A stretch of DNA of 64,000 bases from Saprospiraceae bacterium (GTDB taxonomy: Bacteria; Bacteroidota; Bacteroidia; Chitinophagales; Saprospiraceae): contig JAQXDE010000032.1 of NCBI GenBank assembly GCA_029251525.1, forward strand, positions 124,001 to 188,000. Reading direction: 5' to 3'. Of the stretch, positions 1-8,896 are shown piece after piece (the first letter of the stretch is position 1; every line of letters begins with the position of its first letter). The position numbers and the translations under genes are program-made. The notes under the pieces are model-generated. The model made no database searches, was not told the DNA's origin, and saw nothing but the letters and a program-made list of their open reading frames with translations.

Positions 1-66
1 ACAGGCGTATTGGCAATCAACCACCTTGTGAAAATACTCTGGATCATTAATATCTGTTGGTTTCAC
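1..66 (-). CDS. Start of an FAD-dependent oxidoreductase, GltD-like (partial)
   Basis: Only the first 22 codons are inside the window. Read on the minus strand from a GTG at 66, the frame is open to base 1 and encodes KPTDINDPEYFHKVV followed by DCQYAC. This resembles the N-terminal [4Fe-4S]-binding segment (Cys-x-x-x-Cys-Pro type) of glutamate-synthase-small-subunit-like, FAD-dependent oxidoreductases of Bacteroidota. No in-frame ATG lies upstream before a stop, so GTG is the best visible start. Identification from so short a piece is tentative; the family is inferred from the Cys-rich start only. Confidence 0.45.
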   Translation of the reverse strand, partial: MKPTDINDPEYFHKVVDCQYAC

Positions 67-189
67 GTTTTATCTTTTCATTAAATAAAAAAATAAATAT
101 AACAAGATGAAAGAGTAATCCAAAATAATTGATTGCCAATTGATTTTTTAGCAAAATTTTTAACACACAAAACATATAAGCAATGATAA

Positions 190-714
190 TTAACGATCAA
201 TTGGAAAGGTTTCGAAAACTATATTAAACTCATTATCATTTTTATCAGGAACTAAGGTGAAATTATTTTTCTCTAATAATCTTTTTGATGCTTCATTTCC
301 TCGGTGAGTATAGGCTTCTATTTTCTCCAATTCCAATTTTTTAAAACCATAATCCACTACACATTTTAGCGCTTCGGACATTATGCCCATACCTTGAAAT
401 TGAGGATACAAATCATATCCTACCTCCACAGTCTTTTGATCTTCAGAAAAATTCCACAGACAAATAGTACCAATCATTTTAAGGTTACTTTTTAAAGTGA
501 TATTCCAATTTATATTTTGTCTCTTTGGAATTCTATCCTCAATTTTATTTATAAATTTTTCTGTTTCTTTTAAGTTATCGGTGAAAGACCTATTGATAGA
601 TTTATTAATTATCTGATCGAAACGCGAAAATATAATTTCGTTGCCGTCAGCTTTGGTCGCTTTTCGGAGAATTAATCGATTGGTCGTTAATATAGAAAAA
701 GGAATAAAATTCAT
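190..714 (-). CDS. GNAT-family N-acetyltransferase (RimJ/RimL type)
   Basis: This 174-residue protein has the layout of RimJ/RimL-like GNAT acetyltransferases, which use acetyl-CoA to acetylate amino groups of proteins or small molecules. It opens with the family-typical segment TNRLILRKATKADG, has a central WNITLKSNLKMIGTICLWN strand pair, and the acetyl-CoA pyrophosphate loop region around PQFQGMGIMSEALK. It ends with the typical KIEAYTHRGNEASKRLLEK segment, where the asparagine/serine-rich helix start lies. No signal peptide is present, so it is cytosolic. The substrate cannot be told from sequence. It stands alone, 36 bases downstream of the secreted amidohydrolase on the same strand, so the two could share a transcript. 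Confidence 0.85.
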   Translation of the reverse strand: MNFIPFSILTTNRLILRKATKADGNEIIFSRFDQIINKSINRSFTDNLKETEKFINKIEDRIPKRQNINWNITLKSNLKMIGTICLWNFSEDQKTVEVGYDLYPQFQGMGIMSEALKCVVDYGFKKLELEKIEAYTHRGNEASKRLLEKNNFTLVPDKNDNEFNIVFETFPIDR

Positions 715-750
715 TCTTAATTACTTTAAATATTAATTTTTTAAAACCTA

Positions 751-1968
751 TCAGAAATCCAATTTTATGAATTTTTTCAAACTTACGAAATTTTCATTTT
801 CTAGTTTTATAAAATAGAGTCCATTTGGAAGATGGCTAATATTAATAAAGTCCAAATCCAATTCCCTAACATTATTATGGTAATAAACTTGTCCTAATTT
901 ATTAAAAATTGATATTGAAAAACTAAAGGGAATTGGAATTTTCCAACTTAGTGCCAACTGATCTTTTACTGGATTTGGAGATATTTGAAAAGAAAGAAGA
1001 TCATTCTTCTCAACGATATTATAATTTGAAACCAACCCACATTCTTGATTTAAAAAATCAATTCCGAAATAATGCTTTTCAAAGTATTTCTTCAAAACTT
1101 GAGTAGTAGCTGTTGCAAAAACCTCTCGATTAGATTCTGTATCTCTAACATTATCCCAATTACATTCTACTTGAATTCCATCAATTACACCCCCTAGTTT
1201 TGAACCATGGCGCTCTGTATTGTATCCTCCACTAAAGTAGGGTTCACTCCCTATCGGAAAAGGATCAGTTTGACTTGGTACCGCAGGAAAATTTTCACTT
1301 TGAAAAAACTCACCAAAACTATTTTCACCTCTTATCAGTTGGGAAAGTGGCAAGTTATTTAAATTATCATTTTCTAAATTTCTAATACTCGCATCATTTA
1401 CAAATCCATCCAATTCAGAATTAGTCATTTGCAATTTAGCTTTAGAAATTCTGTAGCCCAATTCCAACCTCTGAATATCATGACCGTGACCATGCAAGTC
1501 TAAATAAATTCCTTTCCCAAATTTTTGAGTAATAGAATCTTTGGCCGTTTGAATAAAATCATGAAATTCACCCCATGCTTGTTCTGCCATCGGATCACCA
1601 TCCGCTGCATCTCCAATATCTCGATTCGCATCTAACTTTCTACGATGCAAACGATTGATAATAATATAGGGATAGCAACCAAACTCTACAAAAATAGCAT
1701 CAGATAACTGTCGTATTAACTCCTGTGTTCGAGAATCACGGACATAAACGCAACCTGTGCAATCACGATCTGGGATATCTAAAGGTTCCAATCCACCTCC
1801 ATGAGGCGCCGAAATAATAATAGGTATATTACCTGCTTTGAATTCGATATATTCATTTTCGCCAAAATATGTTTCTCCGGGTGTAAAGGTTTGACTGTAA
1901 ATTTGAAAAGAGAAGAGAAAAATTAAAACAGAGAAGAGAAGTTTATTATTCATTATTTTTTTCATCAA
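751..1968 (-). CDS. Secreted N-formylglutamate-amidohydrolase-like protein with T9SS sorting domain
   Basis: A 405-residue protein with a signal peptide (hydrophobic segment about residues 10-25, ending near IYSQ). The catalytic domain carries the hallmarks of the N-formylglutamate amidohydrolase (FGase) superfamily of zinc hydrolases: SAPHGG at residues 53-58, NRLHRRKLDANRD at 105-117 and LDLHGHGHDIQRLELGY at 156-172. The last 75 or so residues form a T9SS type A sorting domain (SPNP..., then a Gly-Leu-Tyr-Phe-Ile-Lys stretch), so the enzyme should cross the outer membrane and be secreted or surface-attached. Classical HutG-type FGases are cytosolic enzymes of histidine breakdown. Export by T9SS suggests a different amide or peptide-like substrate. 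Substrate unknown. Confidence 0.8.
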   Translation of the reverse strand: MMKKIMNNKLLFSVLIFLFSFQIYSQTFTPGETYFGENEYIEFKAGNIPIIISAPHGGGLEPLDIPDRDCTGCVYVRDSRTQELIRQLSDAIFVEFGCYPYIIINRLHRRKLDANRDIGDAADGDPMAEQAWGEFHDFIQTAKDSITQKFGKGIYLDLHGHGHDIQRLELGYRISKAKLQMTNSELDGFVNDASIRNLENDNLNNLPLSQLIRGENSFGEFFQSENFPAVPSQTDPFPIGSEPYFSGGYNTERHGSKLGGVIDGIQVECNWDNVRDTESNREVFATATTQVLKKYFEKHYFGIDFLNQECGLVSNYNIVEKNDLLSFQISPNPVKDQLALSWKIPIPFSFSISIFNKLGQVYYHNNVRELDLDFINISHLPNGLYFIKLENENFVSLKKFIKLDF

Positions 1969-2116
1969 ACATACCCATTTCTTTTTTCTAAATATAGATA
2001 GTAGAATTAAATTAATAACAATTTAATTTTCAAAATTTTCATCAAAACCAAAAATTACTATAACGTGGAAAGAATCCAAACATCCTTAAAAGATTTCAAT
2101 AAGTTTCCAATCATAA

Positions 2117-3144
2117 ACTACATTACCTCTATGCACTGTATCTCCCGTTATTCTTTTTTCTCAAATACAAACTCAGTACTTCGATGGACTCTATATTTTT
2201 CATAAAAATGACAGCCTCCAAATCCAATGGGTAGTGGCTAGTGTTGGACATGATTCTATAATTGCAAAATCAGAAGTTTCCATTTTTGATCGAGCAGGAC
2301 TTCCAAAAGTTGATTTACAAAATATAAATTTCAAAATAGACTCTCAGTTAGTATTTACTGATGTAGAAAAAGTAATTGCTTTGAGCGATGTATATGGTCA
2401 ATTTGGTATTTTAAACCAACTATTATTGGCCAAAAAAGTTATTGACTACAATAATCATTGGAAATACGGCAAAGAACATTTAGTCACTGTTGGGGATAAT
2501 TTAGATCGAGGAGATCAAGTTTTAGAAATTTTATGGTTCCTATTTTTTTTCACAAAAAGAAGCAGAAGCTGCTGGAGGTAAAGTTCAGATACTTTTGGGA
2601 AATCATGGTGCTCCAAGGTGACATCAGATATATTAATAGAAAATATATTTACACTTCTGCCATTTTTAATAACCAGTATTATCATTTCTACCGCAAAGGG
2701 AGTATTTTAGGAGATTGGATTGCAAGTCATAAAGTATTGACCTCGGTTAATAAAAATTTGTTTGTCCATGCTGGGGTTTCGGATGCAACATTAGGACTAC
2801 AATTATCGCTCAAGGAAATAAACAATACATTTACAAAAAAAATTACTTAAAGCAAAAGAAGAAAACATTTTAAAAGATAGTTTACTTACTTTTCTCTATT
2901 CAACTGATAAAACAGTTTTAGATCGAATCATTGTAGGCCGCACAAGTTTAGAAAAAATTACTCAGATGTTTGGTGGGAAAATTATCTCTGTTGATTGTAG
3001 TATAAAAAAGGAGTAGACGAGCAAGTTCTGATTATTGAAAAACGTGATATTTTTGTTAGTGATTTGAAAGGAGAAAAAAAATATCTTAATAGAATAAAAT
3101 CAAAAAAGAGAACAAGTCTTTTCGACCATATTTATAACCTTTAA
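2117..3144 (+). pseudogene. Decayed calcineurin-like metallophosphatase (PPP/Shewanella-like type)
   Basis: Reading frames stitched across frameshifts give a metallophosphoesterase of the Ser/Thr-phosphatase-like family. A signal-peptide-like remnant (SPVILFSQ) is followed by ALSDVYGQF, then VGDNLDRGD, then a broken segment where QILLGNH and MVLQGDIRY sit in different frames around 2600-2625. Further remnants are NLFVHAGVS near 2758 and IIVGRTSLEKITQMFGG near 2928-2980; after a further shift near 3010 the frame continues to a stop at 3144. Metal-binding motifs are damaged: the family's D-x-H-G reads DVYG, GNHE is cut by a small deletion, and the GH in the last motif reads GR. The longest surviving frames are 2234-2581 and 2533-2850. 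It is clearly non-functional as a phosphatase. Confidence 0.75.
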
Positions 3145-3189
3145 GGTCTTCAAAATGTGTATACCGAAACTAATTTCAAGAAAGTGAAG

Positions 3190-3670
3190 AAAGATGAAAT
3201 GAGAGAAAACAGAAAGCAAAAGTAATTGCTAGAAGAAGAGTAGGCTCATCTCACCTTATTCGAAAATTATTTCTAAAATGGAATTTTTCTAGTATATGAT
3301 TGCCAATACAGATTGGTCTTTGACTAAATAAACATAATTTAGAATTGGTCAAAGCTCCCTCTCGCAAAAAGATTATTGCACTACTCCATGACATTGATTA
3401 TTTAGGATTTGTTGGACAAAACTATGCCGTTCCAAATGAATCACTACCTATTTAAGATGTGAAGGAAGGTTACTTTTATTCCTATAAATTAACGGAAGAA
3501 GAATTTTATCGGACCATAGAATAACACCTTTCAAATGAAAAATAATTTTATCGAATAGGTGATAAAGCAACCTACATGAGTAAAAAAACCATCAAAATGA
3601 ACAAAGAATATTTAAGAGACTTTTTTGACCTTTTACTAAATCCAAAACGGCTCAAACCAAAAACGATATA
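3190..3670 (+). pseudogene. Decayed conserved Bacteroidota protein (NTDW...HN / YAVP type)
   Basis: Downstream of the phosphatase wreck lies a second broken gene. One frame gives MIANTDWSLTK. After a one-base shift, a longer frame from about 3330 gives NKHNLELVKAPSRKKIIALL, then HDIDYLGFVGQNYAVP, and continues to about 3670 with three in-frame stop codons (after LPI, after RTIE and after SNEK). The pattern Asn-Thr-Asp-Trp ... His-Asn ... Asp-(Ile/Phe)-Asp-Tyr ... Tyr-Ala-Val-Pro resembles secreted conserved proteins of Bacteroidota with a CotH-kinase-like look. That family assignment is from memory and uncertain. The remaining bases up to 3940 hold no recognisable coding sequence. Confidence 0.5.
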
Positions 3671-3947
3671 GAATTAAAAGTTTTAAGGACATTCTCCAAC
3701 GATTCACCTCCAACTGAAATGACCAACCGGCAGAGGCCGTTATGTGCTTTTTAATAAATCTAAATTCAATTCTTTCCAAAGCCTTATCAAGAGAAATTAT
3801 TCATGAAAATAACGATGTGCTGGATGTCATCTTCTTAAACTTCTCAGACTTAAATTTTAATTTGTTTATAAATTATTAAAATGTGAAGACCAAAGAATTA
3901 GGGTCTAAATCAATCTAGAAAGTACTATGATTGGTTAGGGGCTCTAT

Positions 3948-6065
3948 CTATTTTAAATCAAAACACTTCCTCCAAAAATTCAAGCCTAATTGCTGATTAT
4001 GCCTACCTTTTGCTCCTCGGATTCCATGACGATTTCCAGGATAAATCATTAATTCAAATTCCTTTCCTTCATCTTGTAATTTACTAATCAACTGCATGGA
4101 GTTTTGTAAATGAACATTATCATCAATAGCTCCATGAGTAATCAAAAGTTTTCCTTTCAATTTATCAACATGGGTCAACACAGAACCGTAATCATAACCT
4201 TCTTTATTATTCCTTGGTTCATCCATATATCTTTCTGTGTAGACGTTATCATACAACCTCCAATCGGTTACAGAAAGTGCTGCTATACCACAATTAAAAT
4301 AATCAGCACCTAAAGTCAAGGCCATTCCTGTCATATATCCACCATAACTGCTTCCTTGTATCCCAATTTTATCACCATTTACGAAAGATTTTTCCTCCAA
4401 CCATTTGACTGCTTCAATGTAATCATGAATCTCCCATTCCCCTAAACTTCGGTGTAAATAATCCAATCCTTTTTTACCAAATTTTCCGGATCCTCGATGA
4501 TCTACGGTAAACCGAATAACACCTTCCTCATAAATTGGATCCCAAGTATAATTTCTAAAACGATTATAAACTCCCCCTGCGTCTGGTCCTCCGTAAATAT
4601 CAAAAATAACTGGATATTTTTTATCCTTATCAAAGTTAGGAGGCAATACCCAATATGCAGGAAGGTCAAAGCCATCCGTTGAAGGAATAGTAAAAAACTC
4701 TACCTTAAAACCTTTTTCTTGATTGATATCTTTCTTTGATTCTCCCAACTCTTTTATTACTTTCCCTTTGGAATTGAATAATTTCATCTCTCCAGAATTA
4801 TTAAAACTTGAAAACTGATCTATAAAATAATCACAACTTGGAGAAACTGTAACTCGATGCCATCCTGATGTATGAGTTAATTGCTCTTGATTTTGACCAT
4901 TCATATTTACTACAAAAAGATGGGATTCAACAGAACTTTTTCCAGTAGCATTAAAATAAATTTTATTGTTAACCTCATCTACTTTTGATATACCGTAAGT
5001 CCTAAAATCATTTTTGGTAATTTGATTAACCAACTTCCCTTCCCAGTTATAGTGGTATAAATTTGACCATCCATCTCGATCACTTTGCACAATAAAACCA
5101 TCACTTTTATCCAAAAAATAAATATTATTCAACCAATCAATCCATGTCTTTTGTTTTTCTTGGTAAACCATCTGAATATTTCCTTTATCCAAATCCATTT
5201 TATACATTTCCAATACATCCTGATCTCGACTTAGCTGCTGAAAAAGTAATCGCTCTCCATTTGGAGACCATTTAACCATTGCCAGATACTCTAACTCTTC
5301 ATTTTTACTAGCCCATGTAATTGTATTGTTATTTAAATTATACACACCCAACTCAACTTCAGGGTTTGAATCTCCTGACTTTGGGTAACTCGTCATCTCT
5401 AAATAACCATGAGACCTATCTTCTCCTTCATGATGATAAATTGGAAAATTAGGAACTTCCGTATCATCAAAGTGCATAAATGCAATTTGATCACTATCAG
5501 GTGACCAATAAAATGCTCGATAGTTAGAACTCCTCCCAAGGATTTCCTCATAGTAAACCCATGATGCCCATCCATTGTAAATAAGATCTGACCCATCGGT
5601 GGTCAATTGTTTTTCCAATCCTGTTTCTAACTCAACTACAAACAGATTATGGTTACGAGTAAATGCCACTTTTTTTCCATCAGGAGAAAATCGCGGGTTA
5701 TTTTCCTTACTTCTATTTGCTGTTAATTGTCTAATTTTTTTATCCGTCTTAGAAAAAAAATAAAGGTTATTATCCTTAGAAAAAACGATAGAAGTTTCAT
5801 CTGCGGAAACATGACTCCCTCTTCTTGGAGCAGAAAACCCTTCAGGCATCAAACTCGAGAATGAAACACTAGGCGCAACATCGTAATCAGATTCTTTTAT
5901 ACTCTTGACATTGTAGATGATTTGAGATGATTCATTTTTTTTATTTTTTATCTCCAAAATAAAATTTTCATCATCTAACCATCCATTAAACCTAGGAAGG
6001 GTTGATTGAGAGAAAATAGAAATAGTTAAAAAAGAGAAGATTACAACCAGGATATTCTTTTTCAT
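3948..6065 (-). CDS. Prolyl oligopeptidase-family dipeptidyl peptidase (S9B, DPP IV-like)
   Basis: A 705-residue exported serine peptidase; the first 20 residues form a signal peptide ending near IFSQS. An N-terminal eight-bladed beta-propeller (DPPIV_N) spans about residues 70-460, with WSPDSDQIAF-type blade motifs and the sequence ASWVYYEEILG, matching the double-Glu motif that holds the substrate N-terminus in DPP IV. The C-terminal alpha/beta-hydrolase domain has the catalytic triad: Ser573 in GSSYGGY, Asp648 in AIDDNVH and His680 in GNRHGI. The enzyme should remove X-Pro or related dipeptides from peptides in the periplasm. It is a single gene, with decayed DNA downstream and a 635-base gap upstream. 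Length is normal for the family. Confidence 0.93.
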   Translation of the reverse strand: MKKNILVVIFSFLTISIFSQSTLPRFNGWLDDENFILEIKNKKNESSQIIYNVKSIKESDYDVAPSVSFSSLMPEGFSAPRRGSHVSADETSIVFSKDNNLYFFSKTDKKIRQLTANRSKENNPRFSPDGKKVAFTRNHNLFVVELETGLEKQLTTDGSDLIYNGWASWVYYEEILGRSSNYRAFYWSPDSDQIAFMHFDDTEVPNFPIYHHEGEDRSHGYLEMTSYPKSGDSNPEVELGVYNLNNNTITWASKNEELEYLAMVKWSPNGERLLFQQLSRDQDVLEMYKMDLDKGNIQMVYQEKQKTWIDWLNNIYFLDKSDGFIVQSDRDGWSNLYHYNWEGKLVNQITKNDFRTYGISKVDEVNNKIYFNATGKSSVESHLFVVNMNGQNQEQLTHTSGWHRVTVSPSCDYFIDQFSSFNNSGEMKLFNSKGKVIKELGESKKDINQEKGFKVEFFTIPSTDGFDLPAYWVLPPNFDKDKKYPVIFDIYGGPDAGGVYNRFRNYTWDPIYEEGVIRFTVDHRGSGKFGKKGLDYLHRSLGEWEIHDYIEAVKWLEEKSFVNGDKIGIQGSSYGGYMTGMALTLGADYFNCGIAALSVTDWRLYDNVYTERYMDEPRNNKEGYDYGSVLTHVDKLKGKLLITHGAIDDNVHLQNSMQLISKLQDEGKEFELMIYPGNRHGIRGAKGRHNQQLGLNFWRKCFDLK

Positions 6066-6598
6066 ATTAGATTTTTGTTTAAAAATTGAAAAGTGAATCT
6101 AGCAATTAAATTAGAGGAAATAAATGAATTTTAGGGTCATTTTGTTGTAGAGTAATTTTTCTTTAAAAAATCTCCTCTATTTTGAAAATCAACTAAACAC
6201 ACGATAAATAAAATTAATTAATTAATCTTCCTGTAATAATTAGACTATACTTTTCTAAAATTTCAAAAAAGTAATTAAAATAACAAACATCAATCTTAAA
6301 AGCTTAAAGAAAACTCATTCAAAAAACCGAAAAGGTTTTTTATATTTTATATTTCTTGAAAAAGTCATTAACCAACAAAAGAGAGTATAAGAACTAAATG
6401 AAGTAGTATAAAGCTGGTAAGTCTACTTACGATAATTAAGGAATTTGGAATAACAACCATTTATTATCTATAATACCAGAGTAAATATTCACTCGTCTAG
6501 AGAATAGACCAAAGAAATTATTTTTTTTCAACTATTGAAACATGTAATTTGTCATCAAAAAAAAGATTAAAAACTATCGGAAATCAGCTAAAAAAATA
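6066..6598. other. Intergenic stretch without a gene
   Basis: About 530 bases between the S9 peptidase start and the nrdA terminator. No ORF of coding character was seen on either strand. A small AT-rich hairpin (AAAAAACC/GGTTTTTT) lies at about 6323-6342. The promoter of the S9 peptidase should be in the first 150 bases, but no clear TTTG/TAnnTTTG pair stands out. Confidence 0.5.
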
Positions 6599-6636
6599 AA
6601 AGACCATTCTGAGTTGTTTTAACCAGAATGGTCTTG
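6599..6636 (-). terminator. Intrinsic terminator of the nrdB-nrdA operon
   Basis: A perfect 11-base inverted repeat (AGACCATTCTG / CAGAATGGTCT, 6601-6611 and 6624-6634) is followed on the minus strand by a T-rich run (TTTATTTTTTT). It lies about 65 bases beyond the nrdA stop. Confidence 0.85.
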
Positions 6637-6700
6637 TTAAATATCAACATAATTTTGACCTTAGAAATTCTAAATAAAAAATGTTGAACCTTTATTCTAT

Positions 6701-8398
6701 TTAAGCCTCACAACTTGCACAAGTCACCATATTGGCTATAAATTCTTTAGAGACACTTTGACTTCTTTGATAATACAACGTTTTTACACCTAACTTCCAT
6801 GCCTCAATCATTAACTTATTGACTTCCTTTACTGCAAGGTTTGATGGGATATTCAAATTTAAACTTTGCGCCTGATCAATATATTTTTGACGAATAGAAG
6901 CTTGCTGGATTATTTCTAATTGACTGATTTCCTTAAAAGTTTTAAACACAGCCTTTTCCTCATCAGTCAATTGTTCCAAATTTTGAACACTACCATGATT
7001 TAGCATAATATTTCTCCAAATATCTTCGGTATCTAATCCTTTCTCGATTAATAATTCCTTGAGGTATTTATTCTTCCTCATAAAATTTCCTTTTGCCAAT
7101 CCTGCCTTGTAATAGTTACTGCTAAAAGGTTCGATACCTGGTGATGCTTGTCCGAGAATTGCAGAAGATGAAGTAGTCGGAGCAACTGCTAGCAATGTTG
7201 TGTTTCTTCTTCCATAACCCTCTAAAACCTCCGGTTCCCCATAAATTTCTGCTAACTCAGCACTTGCTTCATAGGCTTTGTCGTGAATATTTTTGAAAAT
7301 CTGATTATTCAAACCCTTGGCTTGTAGGCTCTCAAATGGTATCATATTTTTCTGTAAGTATGAATGCCATCCCATTGCACCCAATCCTAAAGCTCGGTGC
7401 CTTTTAGCAAAACGATTTGCGCTTGATAAATAATAATTATCTTCCGTTTTTGCAATAAATTCTTGTAAGACTGCATCCAGAAAATAGACAGCAGTTTTAA
7501 CCGCATCAGTATCCTTCCATTCATCGTACAACTCTAAATTCATAGAAGACAAACAACAAATAAAAGACTCTTCACGAGTAGAAGGCAATGCAATTTCTGA
7601 GCAAAGATTACTAGACCTAATGGTCATTTTTTTGTCTTTGTACACTTGTGGTTTGTTGCGATTTATATTGTCAGTAAAGAAAATATAAGGCAAACCTTTC
7701 TGTTGACGACTTTCTAAAACCTTTGCCCATACCTCTCTTTTATCCATATCTCCATCGATCATTTCTTGCATCCAATAATCAGAAACACAAACTCCGTTAA
7801 ATAGATTTTGGATAGGATTCCCAATACTTTTAATGTCTAAAAATTCTTTAATATCAGAATGATCGATATCCAAATATGCTGCAAATGCCCCTCGCCGAAC
7901 ACCTCCTTGAGAAATTGTATCCATCGCCGTATCAAATAATTTCATAAAGCTAACTGCTCCACTACTTTTTCCATTATCCGTCACCGCACTTCCTCTTTCT
8001 CTCAATTCACCAAAATAACCAGAAGTTCCTCCACCAATTTTAGTTTGCATAATTACTTCACCTAATTTATGAGTAATTCCTTCAATGTTATCTGGAACAT
8101 ATACATTAAAACATGAAATAGGTAAACCTCTTTCAGTTCCCATATTTGCCCAAATTGGGGAGCTCAAACTCATCCAACCATTTTCGATTAGTTCGATAAA
8201 TGATTCTTTTAGTTCTGGTTTAAATAATCTTTTAGATGCAGCAATTGCTACCCTTTCAATAGCAGTTTTTACAGTTTCTCCCTTAAGCAAATATCCTCTA
8301 TTTAAAATCTGCTGACTTTCATCATTAAGCCACCAAAGCCTACTATTAGGTTTATCAGTTTTATTTTCTAAAACTACTGATGTCGGATTTTCTATCAT
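6701..8398 (-). CDS. nrdA: Class I ribonucleotide reductase large subunit, short form without ATP-cone
   Basis: This is the catalytic subunit that reduces ribonucleoside diphosphates to deoxyribonucleotides, 565 residues against about 760 for E. coli NrdA. Active-site residues are present: Cys96 in PISCFN, Asn264-Cys266-Glu268 in NLCSEI and Cys281/282 in FICCLSS. The radical-transfer pair is Tyr542-Tyr543 (YYQRS), and the C-terminal shuttle pair is Cys560/Cys563 (CASC). The usual N-terminal ATP-cone (overall activity site) is absent: the sequence begins directly with the WLNDESQQILNRGYLL segment of the barrel domain. It is the third gene of the operon, 84 bases after the thioesterase, and is presumably under the cobalamin riboswitch at 10051-10182. 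The short form matches the group that includes class Id enzymes (inference). Confidence 0.95.
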   Translation of the reverse strand: MIENPTSVVLENKTDKPNSRLWWLNDESQQILNRGYLLKGETVKTAIERVAIAASKRLFKPELKESFIELIENGWMSLSSPIWANMGTERGLPISCFNVYVPDNIEGITHKLGEVIMQTKIGGGTSGYFGELRERGSAVTDNGKSSGAVSFMKLFDTAMDTISQGGVRRGAFAAYLDIDHSDIKEFLDIKSIGNPIQNLFNGVCVSDYWMQEMIDGDMDKREVWAKVLESRQQKGLPYIFFTDNINRNKPQVYKDKKMTIRSSNLCSEIALPSTREESFICCLSSMNLELYDEWKDTDAVKTAVYFLDAVLQEFIAKTEDNYYLSSANRFAKRHRALGLGAMGWHSYLQKNMIPFESLQAKGLNNQIFKNIHDKAYEASAELAEIYGEPEVLEGYGRRNTTLLAVAPTTSSSAILGQASPGIEPFSSNYYKAGLAKGNFMRKNKYLKELLIEKGLDTEDIWRNIMLNHGSVQNLEQLTDEEKAVFKTFKEISQLEIIQQASIRQKYIDQAQSLNLNIPSNLAVKEVNKLMIEAWKLGVKTLYYQRSQSVSKEFIANMVTCASCEA

Positions 8399-8482
8399 AT
8401 TTTTGAGTTATTATTTTTTGTATTGGGTAATAAAAGTTGTTCTATACTTCGAACAATGAGTTTCTATTACACAGTAATTATT

Positions 8483-8869
8483 TTAAAAAATAGGCATTGG
8501 TTTTCGGTCATCGTCAATCGCTACAAAAGTAAAGAACCCCTCAATGGCTTTTTTCCTTCCCTCTTCATACATCTCTTCTTTAAAAATTTGCACCCTGATA
8601 TCAATACTTGTATTACCGACTTTGACTACCCGCCCAACTAATTCTATAATTGTATCGGCCGGAATAGAATGATTAAAGTCAATCTTGCTTGAAGAGACCG
8701 TCACTACTTTTCTTCTACAAAAACGAGTAGCAGTTATGAAGGCCACCTCATCCATTAGTTGCATGGCAGTTCCACCAAACAAAGTATCATAATGATTAGT
8801 TGTATTGGGAAAGACAACTTTAAATATTCTCGTTTCAGATTGATTTATCTTTTCTTGAAAATCTCTCAT
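8483..8869 (-). CDS. Hotdog-fold acyl-CoA thioesterase (YciA/BACH type)
   Basis: A 128-residue hotdog-fold enzyme that hydrolyses acyl-CoA to free acid and CoA. Family motifs are clear: NHYDTLFGGTAMQLMDEVAF (about residues 27-46, with the catalytic-region Asn-His and MDE), then VVTVSSSKIDFNHSIPADT. The length is near the single-domain family norm. No signal peptide is present, so it is cytosolic. It sits between nrdB (27 bases upstream) and nrdA (84 bases downstream) on the same strand, so it should be co-transcribed with the ribonucleotide reductase and share its B12 control. Any functional link to dNTP synthesis is not obvious from sequence. Confidence 0.9.
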   Translation of the reverse strand: MRDFQEKINQSETRIFKVVFPNTTNHYDTLFGGTAMQLMDEVAFITATRFCRRKVVTVSSSKIDFNHSIPADTIIELVGRVVKVGNTSIDIRVQIFKEEMYEEGRKKAIEGFFTFVAIDDDRKPMPIF

Positions 8870-8896
8870 GTCTTTTAAAACATCCCTTTTACGTTG

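Noticed and set aside
10-138. Inverted repeat TTGGCAATCAA / TTGATTGCCAA at 10-20 and 128-138
   Set aside because: The two arms are over 100 bases apart, one lies inside a coding sequence, and no element boundaries or target duplication accompany them.
6323-6342. AT-rich hairpin (AAAAAACC/GGTTTTTT) as a terminator
   Set aside because: No gene ends nearby on either strand, and such short A/T hairpins are expected by chance in this composition.
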